In this document: piece by piece, positions 22,904 to 34,807 of the stretch
Position numbering within the stretch: the first letter of the stretch is position 1
Layout of the letters: every line of letters starts with the position of its first letter
Assembly (NCBI GenBank): GCA_018398575.1
Contig: JAGTXZ010000020.1
Span: 868,001-932,000 of the forward strand
From: Ampelomyces quisqualis
Taxonomy: Eukaryota > Ascomycota > Dothideomycetes > Pleosporales > Phaeosphaeriaceae
DNA: 64,000 nucleotides
Reading direction: 5' to 3'
Made by a program: the position numbers and the translations under genes
The notes under the pieces: model-generated
Seen by the model: the letters and a program-made list of their open reading frames with translations, nothing else
What the model was told of the DNA's origin: nothing
Databases searched by the model: none

Positions 22904-24421
22904 ATGGGCGACGGGAAGGAAACTAAGGCTTCTGAGCCTTTTTACCGTACGCATTTCGGCAAAAATGTTCTCTTGCTATTGCTCAGCTTTGTTACTGTGC
23001 CGGTATCAGCTGCGATCGTCCTATTCAGCCTTGCGATCTCTACAACCAATGGCCACTCAAAGTCCAAACAGCAAGATGTGTCGATCGAACATAAGACTAT
23101 CCTTGTTACTGGTGTGTCTATGGCTAAGGGTCTTACAATCGCTCGCAGCTTGTCTTGGTATACAAACCACCGCATCATTGGAGCGGACATTTCACCTGTC
23201 TCACCAGGACGATTCTCCAAGTCATTGGCGAAATACTACCGACTCGATCCTCCCCATGGCGACGATACTGAGTCGTACATTGATTCCATTCTCTCCGTCA
23301 TTCAATCCGAGAACATCGACCTATGGATATCATGCTCCTCCGTCGTAGCAGCAGTCGAAGATGGCCAGGTCGTTCGTCTCGCCAAAGCCGCCGCGAGAAA
23401 ACAAGGCCGAGTCTTCGAAGCCATCCAATTCAGCGAAGATGTTGTTGAAAAATTCCATGAAAAAGACAAATTCATCGACTACCTCGCCTCCCTGGACCTC
23501 ACCATTCCCGAATCCCACCGTTGCACATCACCTGACGAAGCGCTCGCCGTCCTCCTGCGAGCCTTGAACAAGAACAACGAAACCAAGTCTGACACGAAAT
23601 TCATTCTCAAACCGATTGGCATAGACGACCGCGCCCGCAACGCAATGATGACTCTGCTCCCCTTCCCGACCGCCGCCGAAACATGCACCTACGTCCGAAC
23701 CCTCAACATTTCGCCAACCAACCCCTTCCAACTCCAGCAATTCATCCGCGGCCGCGAATACTGCACCCACGCGCTCGTCATACGCGGACACATCAAAGCA
23801 TTCACATCGTGTCCGAGTTCCGAACTCCTCATGCACTACGAGCCCTTGGCCGCGTCCTCGTCGCTGAGTGAAGAGATGCTCAAGTTCAGCGAGAAAGTCG
23901 CGCTCGACGCCGGCGACACCTTCACCGGGCATTTGAGTTTCGACTTCCTGGTTGAAAACGAGCTGCCGCACGACGGTGCCCATGTCGTCTTGTATCCGAT
24001 TGAATGTAATCCGCGCGCGCACACGGCTGTCGTGTTATTCGATGATACGCCGGAGATGGCTGGGGCGTATCTTTCTGTGTTTGATGAGGCGATTTCGGAT
24101 TACAGGGATGCTGCCCCCGTGTATCCGAAGGTGCCGACGAAAAGTTATTACTGGCTTGGACATGATTTGGTTTCGTTGGGGATTTTACCGGTGCTGGATG
24201 GTGTTAGTGGGCGGAGGGGTTGGCAAGATGTCAGAGAGGGGATAGGCGCGTTGGCGACGCATCTCATGTATTGGAAGGATGGGACGTTTACGCTTGCGGA
24301 TCCGGTGCCCTTCTTTGCGCTATATCATTTGTATTGGCCCAAGAAGTTTATAGAGAGTTTGCGGACGGGGAAGAGTTGGAGTCGGATCAATGTTAGCACG
24401 ACGAAGATGTTTGAGGGTTAA
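22904..24421 (+). CDS. mysC: ATP-grasp ligase with N-terminal membrane segment (MysC-like)
   Basis: Probable third step of mycosporine synthesis: ATP-dependent coupling of an amino acid to 4-deoxygadusol. One exon, 505 aa, starting at the first in-frame ATG (22904-22906). A hydrophobic stretch at about residues 20-43 (NVLLLLLSFVTVPVSAAIVL) predicts a membrane anchor. Next comes a pre-ATP-grasp Rossmann-like domain (ILVTGVSMAKGLTIARSL, about 66-83). The ATP-grasp core carries the nucleotide-binding lysine segment KFILKPIGID, the strand pair HALVIRGHIKAFTS, HLSFDFLVENE, and metal ligands in YPIECNPRAH. No frameshift or premature stop was seen. It ends 115 bp from the stop codon of utp13, which converges on it. 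It belongs with mysA and mysB by function, but the insertion separates it from them. No reductase, glycosyltransferase or NRPS-like partner is in the window. Confidence 0.88.
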   Translation: MGDGKETKASEPFYRTHFGKNVLLLLLSFVTVPVSAAIVLFSLAISTTNGHSKSKQQDVSIEHKTILVTGVSMAKGLTIARSLSWYTNHRIIGADISPVSPGRFSKSLAKYYRLDPPHGDDTESYIDSILSVIQSENIDLWISCSSVVAAVEDGQVVRLAKAAARKQGRVFEAIQFSEDVVEKFHEKDKFIDYLASLDLTIPESHRCTSPDEALAVLLRALNKNNETKSDTKFILKPIGIDDRARNAMMTLLPFPTAAETCTYVRTLNISPTNPFQLQQFIRGREYCTHALVIRGHIKAFTSCPSSELLMHYEPLAASSSLSEEMLKFSEKVALDAGDTFTGHLSFDFLVENELPHDGAHVVLYPIECNPRAHTAVVLFDDTPEMAGAYLSVFDEAISDYRDAAPVYPKVPTKSYYWLGHDLVSLGILPVLDGVSGRRGWQDVREGIGALATHLMYWKDGTFTLADPVPFFALYHLYWPKKFIESLRTGKSWSRINVSTTKMFEG

Positions 24422-24536
24422 GGTGTGTGAACTGGTTGAAAGAAAAATAAATGAGAGAAATTGCGGGGATGTTAAAACGTAGATCGGTATTGAAGTAATT
24501 GTAGAACGGGGTATACATCTGGGTTGTAGACTTAGC

Positions 24537-27305
24537 TTAATCTACCATGATGACATCTCGGTTTAACCCAAGTTGCGAGGTTCCATTTGTGATAGCTTTC
24601 ACATCGCCGACTTCGTCCATTTCTCTAAGCGTGAAGTCGAGCAGATAGCTTTCATCCACTAGCTCTTCAATTCTCTTGTAATGCCTTTCACTGTAGGCTC
24701 GGATCGCATCGAAGACATCCTTCAAGCTACCCTTGGCGCCAACTTTGCCAGCAGGCTTCAAGCCTGCTAATCGAGATGCAGGGTAAGATTTGACAACCGC
24801 CCAAAGAATTTTTTGAGCAACAGGGGCAGTTCGGACATTGGTATTCCAATCGCGCAATCGCAAAAAGAGTTTATACAGTTGTTCGTCTGCAAGATTCCCA
24901 AGCACATCATCGACGGCATTGAGACCGGTCATGCTTCCGTTGTCGGGAGTTTCTGTTTCAACCACGCTCTTGAGGAGCGAGAAAAGACGCCCTGGTTGAT
25001 CCATTTGCAGTGCCAGAACAATAGCTTCGCGATAATTGCCGGCATGAGCAAAGTTTTGTAGCTTCTGATCCAGCTCCACTCGTTCTGTCTCTGCGCTCGT
25101 GGCGGCTTCAAGCGTTGCGCTCGTGGTATCTTGCCAAAAGGTGATCACACCATCACCACCTCCAGATACAAGAGTTCCTGTTGAAGGGTGTGCAACCAGC
25201 GCCCAGACACGATCGGTGTGATTATCGAGAGTCGACATTGTTTCACCAGATTCAGAGTCCCACACCTTGACCAGACCGTCGCCAGCCGCGGACGCGACTT
25301 GTGGACCACGCTTGTCTCGTGCATCGACGGGGCGGTAGGGTAGCCAGGCAAGCTTTAAGACACTGTTGGAGTGTCCCTCGAGCGTGAGCAAACAGCTGTA
25401 GTCTGCCAAACTCCAGATCTTCACCGTCTTGTCTCCACTGCCCGTTGCTATCAGGCCCTTAGTACCTGAGCTGGGTACCTGTGAATCTTTCGGCGCAAAC
25501 TTTACGGTCCAAACACCTCGACGATGCCCTCGTAGAACACCAATAGCTTCCCCTTCGGCGGCGGAATATATTTTAACAGTGCGATCCTGTGACGCAGAAG
25601 CAAAGAGCGTGCCCGATGGATCGATATCGATAGCGTTTATGTCTTTATCGTGCGCTTTGCGAGTATACTTCGCTCGCAATTTCTGCTTCAACTCCTTTGT
25701 GACATCCCATCTCTTGACCGTCCGATCTTGTGATCCCGTAACAATGTACGCTGGAGGGTGTGATAGAGGGTCGGTGTATGCAGCCGAGGATTCTTGTGGA
25801 ACTGTATGAGGCAGCGCGATTGCTCCCAGTGATTCGGCATGTCCGGTAAGTGTAGCAGCGCAGGTGTAGGAGTTGTTTTCCGGATCCAATTTCCACAGTC
25901 GTGCCGTATTGTCCTTAGCACCTGTTACGAGCCAGTGTCCCGACCAGTCCACATCCAAGCATATGACGATGTCCTCATGACCCTTCAGCAGGCCCACGTC
26001 TGCACCAAAGTATCTGCCGTCAGTACCATTATCTGATGATTCCAATTCATCTAGCGTTACAATGCGGATATCCTCTGAGTTTGTGTTCAAGGCCAGCAGT
26101 GATCTCTTCCGGCCAACATATGCCATGTCGATGACTTCGTCATGGGTGCCGGATACACGTCGGAATACGGGGAACGGTGCAATTGTCTCGCCAATAACGA
26201 GCGATTCTGCCGGTAGAAGCGAATGAAAGTTGAGGACTTGGTCAGCGTGAACCGAGACAATGTAGGGCAAGGAAGCATGATGCAGAACGTCAACAATCGC
26301 GTCCGTCTCGAAGCCCGGCTCCTGCTCTTGCGTGACTTCTGCACCAGTTGCCACGGACCACAAACGTATTCGACCATTCTCACCACCAGAGAAAACGCCC
26401 TGTCCACTGGTAATAAAACCTGCGCTTTCGATTCCCTCTAACGCAGCAATTGTGCGAACCGGCTTCCAGCGCTCTGCACTCCACACAATGATAGTCTTGT
26501 CTCTGCTGCCAGACACCAGCGTCCGCGTTGTTGGCGAGTATTGCAGCGAGCGCACCACGGAAACGTGTGAGTCAAGGATAGCAGCACTCTTCCTCTTGTG
26601 TAGGTCCCAGATTCGGATCTTGCCGTCTTCCGCACCAGATGCGAGACGGAATTCGATACTATGGCCGCCTGCGTCGTCGGCTAGCTTTACTTCTTCTTGT
26701 TGTGATTTTCTTCGCTTCCTCTTCTTGCTGGTCTCCAGTGCGTCCTCATCCAGCGCCACTTCAACTTCGAAGAAGTGCAAGGCTGAAACCACTCCACCGT
26801 GTCCATGAAATGTGTGGGTAGTGTATCCAGCGCGAATATCCCATACTTTCACAATCCCATCTGCACCGCCAGTACCCACCAGAGTCCCTGTGCGGTCAAC
26901 GGCCAGTGTGACTACCGGCGATGTGTGGGGTCGGAGTGTTCTGAGGAGCTCAAGCTCAAGACTAATTTCGTCCGGGTCGGAGGGACACACGGCATATATG
27001 CGCATCGACAGCGAGCGAGAGCATATGATCAAGTGTGACGAAGAAGGAGTTACTTCTACTCGTTAGCTATTACGCACAGCGCCAGCCAAGGAAGACTCAC
27101 AGGCTATGGCTGTAATGACCTCTCCATCACCCTCCACTCTCCCTAGCTCTTTCCCGCTTGTGAGGTCTGTGAGAAGGACATCTTCCCCGAGACTTGCAGC
27201 CAAGATGCGCCCATCCGCGCTCAACGACAGACTCCCGCCCGAGTAGATTGGCTGCAACGTGCGACCGATCTCGTATGTAGTCCTTACTGCAGCCCTCTGT
27301 GCCAT
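24537..27305 (-). CDS. utp13: U3 small nucleolar RNA-associated protein 13 (Utp13), WD40 protein
   Basis: Subunit of the UtpB complex of the small-subunit processome, needed in the nucleolus for 18S rRNA maturation. Exons on the complement: 27101-27305 and 24537-27058; 42-nt intron; 908 aa, near the family's usual 800-900. Tandem WD40 repeats fill most of the length, with repeat ends such as IVKVWD, KIRIWD, TIIVWS, RIRLWS, TARLWK, TVKRWD, TVKIYS, TVKIWS and LVKVWD; two propellers are expected. The Utp13 C-terminal domain follows (KLQNFAHAGNYREAIVLALQMDQPGRLFSLL onward), ending DFTLREMDEVG. Oddity: the intron acceptor that keeps frame is CGAG (before 27058), only a few bases after a branch-like GCTAAC. 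Using the next TAG would create a stop. The promoter is unusually cramped: the RIP island starts about 115 bp upstream. Confidence 0.93.
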
Positions 27306-27420
27306 GGTCTATGTTTGGACTTTGCGCTGCGTGACTGGTTTGTGTGTCGCGTAGCTGTTGGTGGAAATTTTGGGCAGGTGCAGGAGCTTTTCTTATCGAT
27401 AACCAGATCTGTTTTATTCA
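27306..27420 (-). promoter_or_regulatory. Short upstream region of utp13 bordering the RIP island
   Basis: Normal-composition sequence persists only to about 27,420, after which TpA-rich sequence begins. The utp13 promoter must lie in this stretch or inside degraded repeat DNA. No TATA box was identified. Confidence 0.5.
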
Positions 27421-28303
27421 TAAATCTCTTAGTGCAATAGCGCGTTTGCGCGCCCTTATAGTTTTGGCTAGCAAAACGCGTTCTAGGTAAATTTAGCTCT
27501 ATAGCTTTTACTAAATTAGCTTTATATATTATTTTAGAGTACGTTATATTACTATATGGCTCTATATTTAGTATTTGTAATAGACTAGGCTTTACCTAGC
27601 TATCTACCTCTTTATAGACTAGTATATATAATAAGTATATAAGCTTCTTTTCTAACTTATAAAAGAGCTTAAGAAATATAACTCTTTTTAGTACCTTATT
27701 ATTCTATCTTTATAAGCTAGCCTATAATAATTATATTTCTTTTTGTAATAGAGTATATAAATATATAGGCCTTAGAAGTAAAGAGAATATCTCTAGTATT
27801 CTAGAGCTCTATAGTAAGTTTTCTAGAATAAGTAAGAATAATAGATAGAAGAGGTTTCTTAGCTTATTAAGAGATAAACTACTTAACAAGTAAGAAGGTA
27901 TTCTTAGGTTAATAAGAAGCAAACTACTTAAAGAGTAAGAAAAGTAACTAAGTAGTATAGATTAATCTTAGTACTAAGAAAAGCTATATAAGAGTATAAA
28001 TAGTAAGTTAAATATAATAATATATAAAGGTTTATTATAGTTTCTATATATAAAAGAGTTCTATATATTCTATATTATCTAACATTATCTATAAGAGGTT
28101 TATATAGTAGTAAAGTTATAAGATACTAATAGTAGTATAGATAGAAGTAAGTTAATTTCTATTCTATAGCTTTAGTATAGAACTACTCTTTTATAGATAT
28201 AACTAGATATATATTCTTTTAACTAGAATATACTAAGTCTATACTAGCGTAGCACTATTAAGATACTAGAGTAGCTATACGCGTTTTACATGCGTTAGGA
28301 AAA
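27421..28303. mobile_element. RIP-degraded element remnant next to utp13
   Basis: TpA-rich sequence without open frames. Its right part (28092-28290) is repeated at 58507-58705. Read on the minus strand, the order repeat then decayed coding-like sequence (about 27,500-27,800) is what an LTR followed by gag would give. A Ty1/copia-type fragment is possible but not demonstrated. Confidence 0.4.
28092..28290 (+). repeat. 199-bp dispersed repeat, copy 1
   Basis: It aligns without any gap to 58507-58705 in the same orientation, differing mainly by C/T and A/G transitions of the RIP type. It may be a solo LTR or the end of a shared element. Confidence 0.75.
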
Positions 28304-28381
28304 TTTAACATTGTTAGAGTTAGTAATATCTATAATACTATTAATATAACTATACTACTAGCTACTAAATAGTTTTTAACT

Positions 28382-28898
28382 TGTTACAATCTAGGATTAA
28401 ATAACTAAGAAGCCTTGCCTTATAAACACTAAAGTCTGTAACTAAGTAGTAAGCTAAGTTAAGACGCTAAGAAACAAATTACGTAAGCGTACTAGCAAGT
28501 ACTAGTAAGACTAAAGAGGCTTAGCATACTAGGACACACTAGGACAACAGGACCTAACGTACTAGTAAGTACTAGTAGGACTAAAAAGACTTAGCATACT
28601 AGAACACACTAGGACAATAGAATCTAACTAAAGTATGTAGAACCTCTTTAGTATATAAAAACTATAATAAACTCTTATAGATTATTGTGTTTAACTTATA
28701 TTTTAACAACTTAAGTTAGTTATATTAAGCTATACAACCTTTGTTACTCTTTTTAGAAAGCTCTAGCCTTTACTGTCTTAGTAACAATACCCTTTATATC
28801 TAAAGCAACTCTGCACCTATCTGCAAAAACTAACCTTAGCTGTACCCTAGTCTACACTAGCACTCTTATTGTTTGCTACTAGACTAATAGTCTTAATA
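28382..28898 (+). repeat. 5' LTR of the chromovirus
   Basis: It begins TGTTACAATCTAGG and ends TCTTAATA, where the final A is preceded by T instead of the usual C (RIP-type change of a terminal CA). It carries an internal 70-bp direct repeat in two copies (28489-28558 and 28559-28628) containing GTACTAG words. Confidence 0.9.
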
Positions 28899-28999
28899 CT
28901 TTAAACACTCTTATAATAAGCAGTAATATTGCAATAGATATACCTAAGCATTTCTAAGTAAGATAATCTAGACTTAAAGTTAACAAACCTAATCTCTAC

Positions 29000-29830
29000 T
29001 ATAGAGACTGCAACAAACTTAAGACCTAGATTTTCTAGTTTAACAAGCACTTTTACGTAGAAGAAGATAAGATTAAGAATAATAATAAAGTTATTTTTAC
29101 TACAACTTATATAAAAGGCAACGCTAAGAAATAAGTACTTCTAATTATTTAGAAGTATATAGACAACAACATTACAGACGCAAATAATACTAACCTTATA
29201 GAAGACTAGTACGCGTTTAAAACACGCCTGTAGCAGATCTTTTTACTTTTTAAGGAATCTGTAATTGTAGAATAAAAAATCTAAAGTCTAAAACAAACCT
29301 AATTAACTACTAACTATACTAATGTTTTTTAATAATACGCTAAACAAATCTAGTAGGATAACACTACTCTAATGCGTATGTACAAATAAGGCCTTAAGGC
29401 TGCTGTATAAGCTAAGCTTATACGCAGCAGAACATATATTACTACTCTTAAAGAACTTTAAAATAAAGCTATTTACCTAGACAATAAACTCTACAAATTA
29501 GCACTTAAAGATAGGTTATACTTCTTGCGTTTACTACAGAAATATAAAGGATTTTGCCTAAACAAAAGATATTAAGGACAAATATAACTAAATAAAGGAC
29601 AACAGCGCTACTATCTTAGACAAGAAACTTACTAACTACGCCTACTAGGAGTATACTTAGGGTATAGACCTAAAGCTATGCACTTAAACAACCTTAACAA
29701 AGGCCTAAAATAAAAAAGTTACCTAAAGAAACAACTATAAAGAGATAGGCCTAATAAGAACAAGATTACCTATTACAACTATAATAAAGTTAGATATTAT
29801 GCGCAAGACTATTACTCTAAAAACAAAGTT
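29000..29830 (+). pseudogene. gag relic with decayed zinc knuckle
   Basis: A plus-strand frame broken by RIP stops. At about 29,766-29,816 a CCHC-type knuckle is recognisable by spacing, but its cysteine positions now read Tyr (TAC/TAT), the expected G-to-A product of TGC/TGT. The limits are approximate. Confidence 0.6.
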
Positions 29831-30979
29831 ACACGCTAGCTTAACGTGTTAACTAATACTTTAGAGAAAGATATTAAAGAATAGATTATAATTAAAGATT
29901 AACCTATTGTCTAAACAACTAATAGACTACTAATAGTAGGATAGACAAAAGACGCCTCTACTACATTATCTAATAATAAGGTCTTAACTAACTCTGCGTT
30001 ACTACACAATTAGGAACAAGACTATAATATTAAATAATTCTAACAAATAAGATTACTCCTACTATAAACGCAACAAAACATTTACAACTAGTATAACTAA
30101 ACTAACAAAGTTAACTAAGAATATATAGAATAATATTACTAATTTCTACAAGAATATTATACTCTTAGCCTATAGACAGATAGGTACTCTTTAAGAACAG
30201 ATAGAGTTACAAAGAAAGAACAATCGCTACACCTAGGAAACAGAGTCTATAGAACATAAGATCTACAAAAAACTAAGAGAGTTTACAATACTTAAGAAGA
30301 CTAAGAACTTACACTAGACAAGCTAAACATATACTTACTACTAGCTAGCCCTAAACTAGTGCGCTAGAATGTAACAGTTAGAAGACTGTGTTAAGAGGCA
30401 GACATAGACAGACTATATAAGACGTACTATAACTTATATACAAAGTAGATATACTATACTAACAATAAGTAAGTATTAGTACTAAACCCTATACTTATAG
30501 AATACTAAGATAGGAAAGCAAACAAATTGCATTAAATCCTACTTATAGATAGATACCTACAGAATCCTTGTAATCTAAAACACAGACTTCTATTATAGAT
30601 AGCGTGCAACAGCAACTACTACTTAATATATTACAGTAGTAAAATTAACTAATACTTTTCTTAGCAGAAAAGACCTTGTAAGTACTAATAGTACAATTAC
30701 TCTAAAGATACTTACGCAAATTACCTATATAATAAACAAAGTATAGGAAGTTTTCTTAACATATTAGAAAAAGAAAGCATATCTAACAGAATGCTTATTA
30801 ACAGCAGCTATATAAACTACACCTAGCAGTTCTGCCTACAACTAGAGTACAAAAAGCACTATAATAATAAAAAAGATAATAAATATAAGACAAATAAGTC
30901 TTTTTTAGAGTTAACTTTAGACTTTAGAAAAGAGACATAGAGCTGCAACGCAATTAACTTAGCTAAGCTTATAAAACTT

Positions 30980-33900
30980 ATAGTAAGAGTTAACAGAAAA
31001 AGAATAAAAGTGCTTCTAGATTTAGAATTATAAGTAAACTACATTTTAGGCAATGCTATGTTAAGAGCTAGGCTCTAACCTTACTAGAAATAATAATTAT
31101 ATAAACTTTATATTGCAAATAGAGAGCAGATGCCTAACAAGTTACTTATTAGATATAAGACTACTATAGAACTTAATATCTAAGAAACTAAATAGGAAAT
31201 ATGCCTAGACGTCTTTAGATTAGCTACCTACAACATTATATTAGGACTTCTATAGTTTAGAGAAAATAGCCTATAGATAGACTAGAGGAAGAGATCTATC
31301 TCTCTAGGGAATTACAATAACACAACAGATTCTAAGCCTACGCATTAGCAGCGTTTAATAGTAGATAAAAAGATAATTAATAATATTACTTTAACTAAAA
31401 CGCAGTTAAAGACACAACTAGTTAACTTAGATAATTAAAGAAGAAATACTAATACGTTACAAGTTTTAGAGAAACGTATAACTCTTAACATACCTAAAGA
31501 ATATAGAAAGTTTAAGAAACTATTCTTAGAAGAAACAGGTCTAGAAGCACTGCCTAAGCATTAAGAGTAAGACTACAAAATTGTCTTAGAAGAAGAGAAA
31601 AGGCTAACCTTTAGACTAATCTACAAATTATTAGAAAAAGAGCTAGAAGTACTTTAAGAGTATATCTAAGTAAACCTAAAGAAAGGTTTTATTTAAGTAT
31701 TAGAATTACTAGCTAAATACCTAATTATGTTTATACTAAAGAAGAACAGCAAACTATAACTATGTATTAACTTTTAGAAACTTAATAACATTACAGTTAA
31801 GAATTAATACTTACTACCTAATATTTTAGAACTATAGAATTAACTAGCCTATGTAAAGATCTTTACAGCATTAGATCTAAGAGGCGCGTACAACCTTATA
31901 CGCATAAAGAAAAGCAAAGAATAGAAGATAGTGTTTAGAACACGCTACAGCTACTATAAGTACTTAGTAATGCTATTTAGTCTTACTAATGCTCTAGTAA
32001 CGTGTTAAGCACTTATTAACAATATGCTTAGAGAACACCTTAACATATTTGTTATAGCATACCTTAATAATATTCTTATTTATTTAAAAAATAAGAAGAA
32101 ACATACAGAATATATTTATACAATTCTAACGCTACTAGAAAAGTTCTTCTTAGTAATAGACCCTAACAAATGTAAATAGCACTAAGAAGAAGTAGAATTT
32201 CTAGAATACATAGTTAGAAAGAATAGAGTACAAATAAGTAAGGACAAGATTAAAGTTATTAGAGATTAGCTAACGCCTACTATAGTAAAGGACATCTAAT
32301 CCTTTTTAGGCTTTATTAACTTTAATTAACAGTTTTTTTAAAACTTCTTACTAATTGCTACGCTACTTACTAAACTTACACAAAAAGACACACTTTAGAA
32401 ATAGATAGAAAAACAAAGCTAGGCATTTAAGACGCTTAAAGACGCTTGTATAGCACTACCTATTCTTATTGCATTTAGAAGCAGAGAGCTGCTTAGATTT
32501 AAAACTAACGCATTAGATTTAGTAATTAGAATATGTGCAAAACAAGAATAAAATAAAAAATAGCATCTAATAGCCTACTACTTACAAAAGTTTATACTAC
32601 TAGAAGAAAATTACAACATATACAACAAAGAACTACTCGCAATTGTAGTAGCACTTAAATATTAGAAAATCTACGCAGAGAGTTGCTTAGATCTTATAAT
32701 ATACTTAGACTACAAAAACCTAATAACCTTTACTACTACTAAAGTACTTAATAGAAGACAAGTATAATAGTTAGAGATGTTAGGACAATATAAGTTTAAA
32801 ATTGTCTATACACTTAAAAAAGACAATAGCAGAGCAGATGCTCTTAGCTAAAGATTAGATATTGCTAGAACTAAAACTATTAACAGCTTAAGCATTCTTA
32901 AAAGACAAAACAACAGATCTCTTAGACTAGCAAGGTATATTAACAACCTAACAATAAAAATTAGAATTAATATTCTAGAAGAATTACAGGAATTAATTAT
33001 ACGTTAACACTACAATAACACAGTACACAGTTATCCTAGAGTAAGCTAAACTATAGAACTAATTTAATAGAATTACTAGTTTAGAAATATAAAGGATAAG
33101 ATAAGTGCTTACATTAAGAAATATGCAGACTGTTAACGCAATAAACACAGCATATACGCACTTTACAGAGAAATGCAGCTAATAGAGCTTCTAACTAAGC
33201 CTTAGACTAACATATTAATAGACTTTGTAACAGGATTACTACTGTTAAAAGACTCTACTACAGGATTAGCCTATAACGCTATTATAGTTATAGTAGATTG
33301 CTTTACAAAATACGCTATAATGCTACCCTTTTAACAAGACTATACAGCTGTTTAGCTAGCACACGTGCTTAAGAATAGACTTATTAGATACTATAGCATA
33401 CTAAAGTTAATTATTAGCGATTAAGACAAACTCTTTACGTTAAATTATTAGGCTACCTTAATAGCAGAAATTAGAACGCAACAAAAGCTATTAATAGCTT
33501 ATTATCCTTAAACTAATAGCTAAACAAAAAGAACAAATAGAACTATAAAGACGTATCTTAAAATATACAGCAACCTATAGTAGACAAATTAAGTTTTACT
33601 ATTACTAATAGTATAGTTAGCCTACAACAACAAATTATCTAAAGCTATAGGCAAGACGCTATACTTTGCAAACTATAGATAATATCTAAATCTCTTTACA
33701 AGGATATTACTTAGCCTAAAAGCTAAAGCTGCTATACAAATAGCAGAAGAAATAAAGAAAACCTATACTAAAATAGAAGAACAAATACAACACGCTTAGA
33801 CACAAAGCATCTTATATGTTAATAAAAAACAAAAAACAGTACTTTAGCTAAAAGAGGGAGATAAGGTATATCTCTACACTAAAAATCTACGCACAAAACA

Positions 33901-34245
33901 ACTAAGCAAAGGACTTAACTATATTAAAGTTAGACTGTTTTTAATTTTAAAAAGAAACAGACTAGTTATATATACACTTAAGCTTCTGTTAGATACAAAG
34001 ATCTACCTTAGATTCTACGTAAGCCTACTAGAACTAGCTAACCTAAAAACACTATTACAGCAAACATTTTGCTATAAGACAGAAGAAGATAACGTCTTTA
34101 AAGTTAAAAAAGTTATTGCACACTAAGGCAACAACTACAAAAAAGAATTCCTAGTTAAATAGTTAGAATACAACAAAATAGAAAATATATAAGAACTAGA
34201 GACAAACTTTACAAACTGCTGCTAGCTTCTAGCACAGTACTATTA
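30980..34245 (+). pseudogene. pol relic: protease, reverse transcriptase, RNase H, integrase, chromodomain
   Basis: Plus-strand frame with many TAG/TAA codons. Visible landmarks: RKLNNITV (about 31,776), ALDLRGAYNLIRIKK (about 31,875-31,915), and the polymerase active site reading YLNN at 32060-32071, where the family has YLDD. Integrase shows IDFVTG (first Asp codon 33221-33223) and ISD (second Asp 33419-33421). The catalytic Glu position is changed to Lys (AAA, 33527-33529). A chromodomain-like end with FLVK-LEYN spacing follows at about 34,110-34,220, which places the element among chromoviruses. Confidence 0.88.
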
Positions 34246-34788
34246 ACACTATCTTATAAGAAGGACTAATCTACTATTGCAGCGCCTAACGCTGCGTTAG
34301 GGTTTATAGACGCGATCTTAGAATTAAGCTGCTTAGTAGTCTTAAGCGCCTCTAGTTTATTTACAAAAGAGAGACCCTTGTTAAAGATCTCTTACTTCTT
34401 CTGTTGCAACAATTTCTTTTGGCTACAAAGCTTCCTAAGCTTTGTCTGCGCCTAGCGCGCTCGCTATAACGTAGCCTTAGCTATGTCTTCTTTAATACAA
34501 AGCCTAGCCTCTTTAGTATCTTTTATTTACTTAAGACGCTCTATCTCTTTATTAATTTTTAAAAAATCTGGCAATAGTATGTCTACTAGCTTGCAACGCG
34601 CAACGTTGCTATATACGCAGTATACGTACTTTGTATTTAAAGAGGATAGCTTGCAAGACAACTGCCTCTTTGCATAATAGGTACAGGAGACTATTACAAT
34701 AACACCTAAAGATTTAATTTAATTAGCTAGACAATTGTAATACTTTCTAGTACAAGACAAGATTAGTAAACTTATAAAGACATTAAGT

Positions 34789-34807
34789 TAAGGAAGAAGA
34801 GAGGTAG
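34789..34807 (+). other. Polypurine tract before the 3' LTR
   Basis: A purine-only run (AAGGAAGAAGAGAGG followed by TAG) immediately precedes the 3' LTR, the expected plus-strand primer site. Confidence 0.7.

Noticed and set aside
34483..34677. 64-codon plus-strand frame near the 3' LTR
   Set aside because: It lies between the chromodomain end and the polypurine tract of a dead retrotransposon; no conserved content and no start context.
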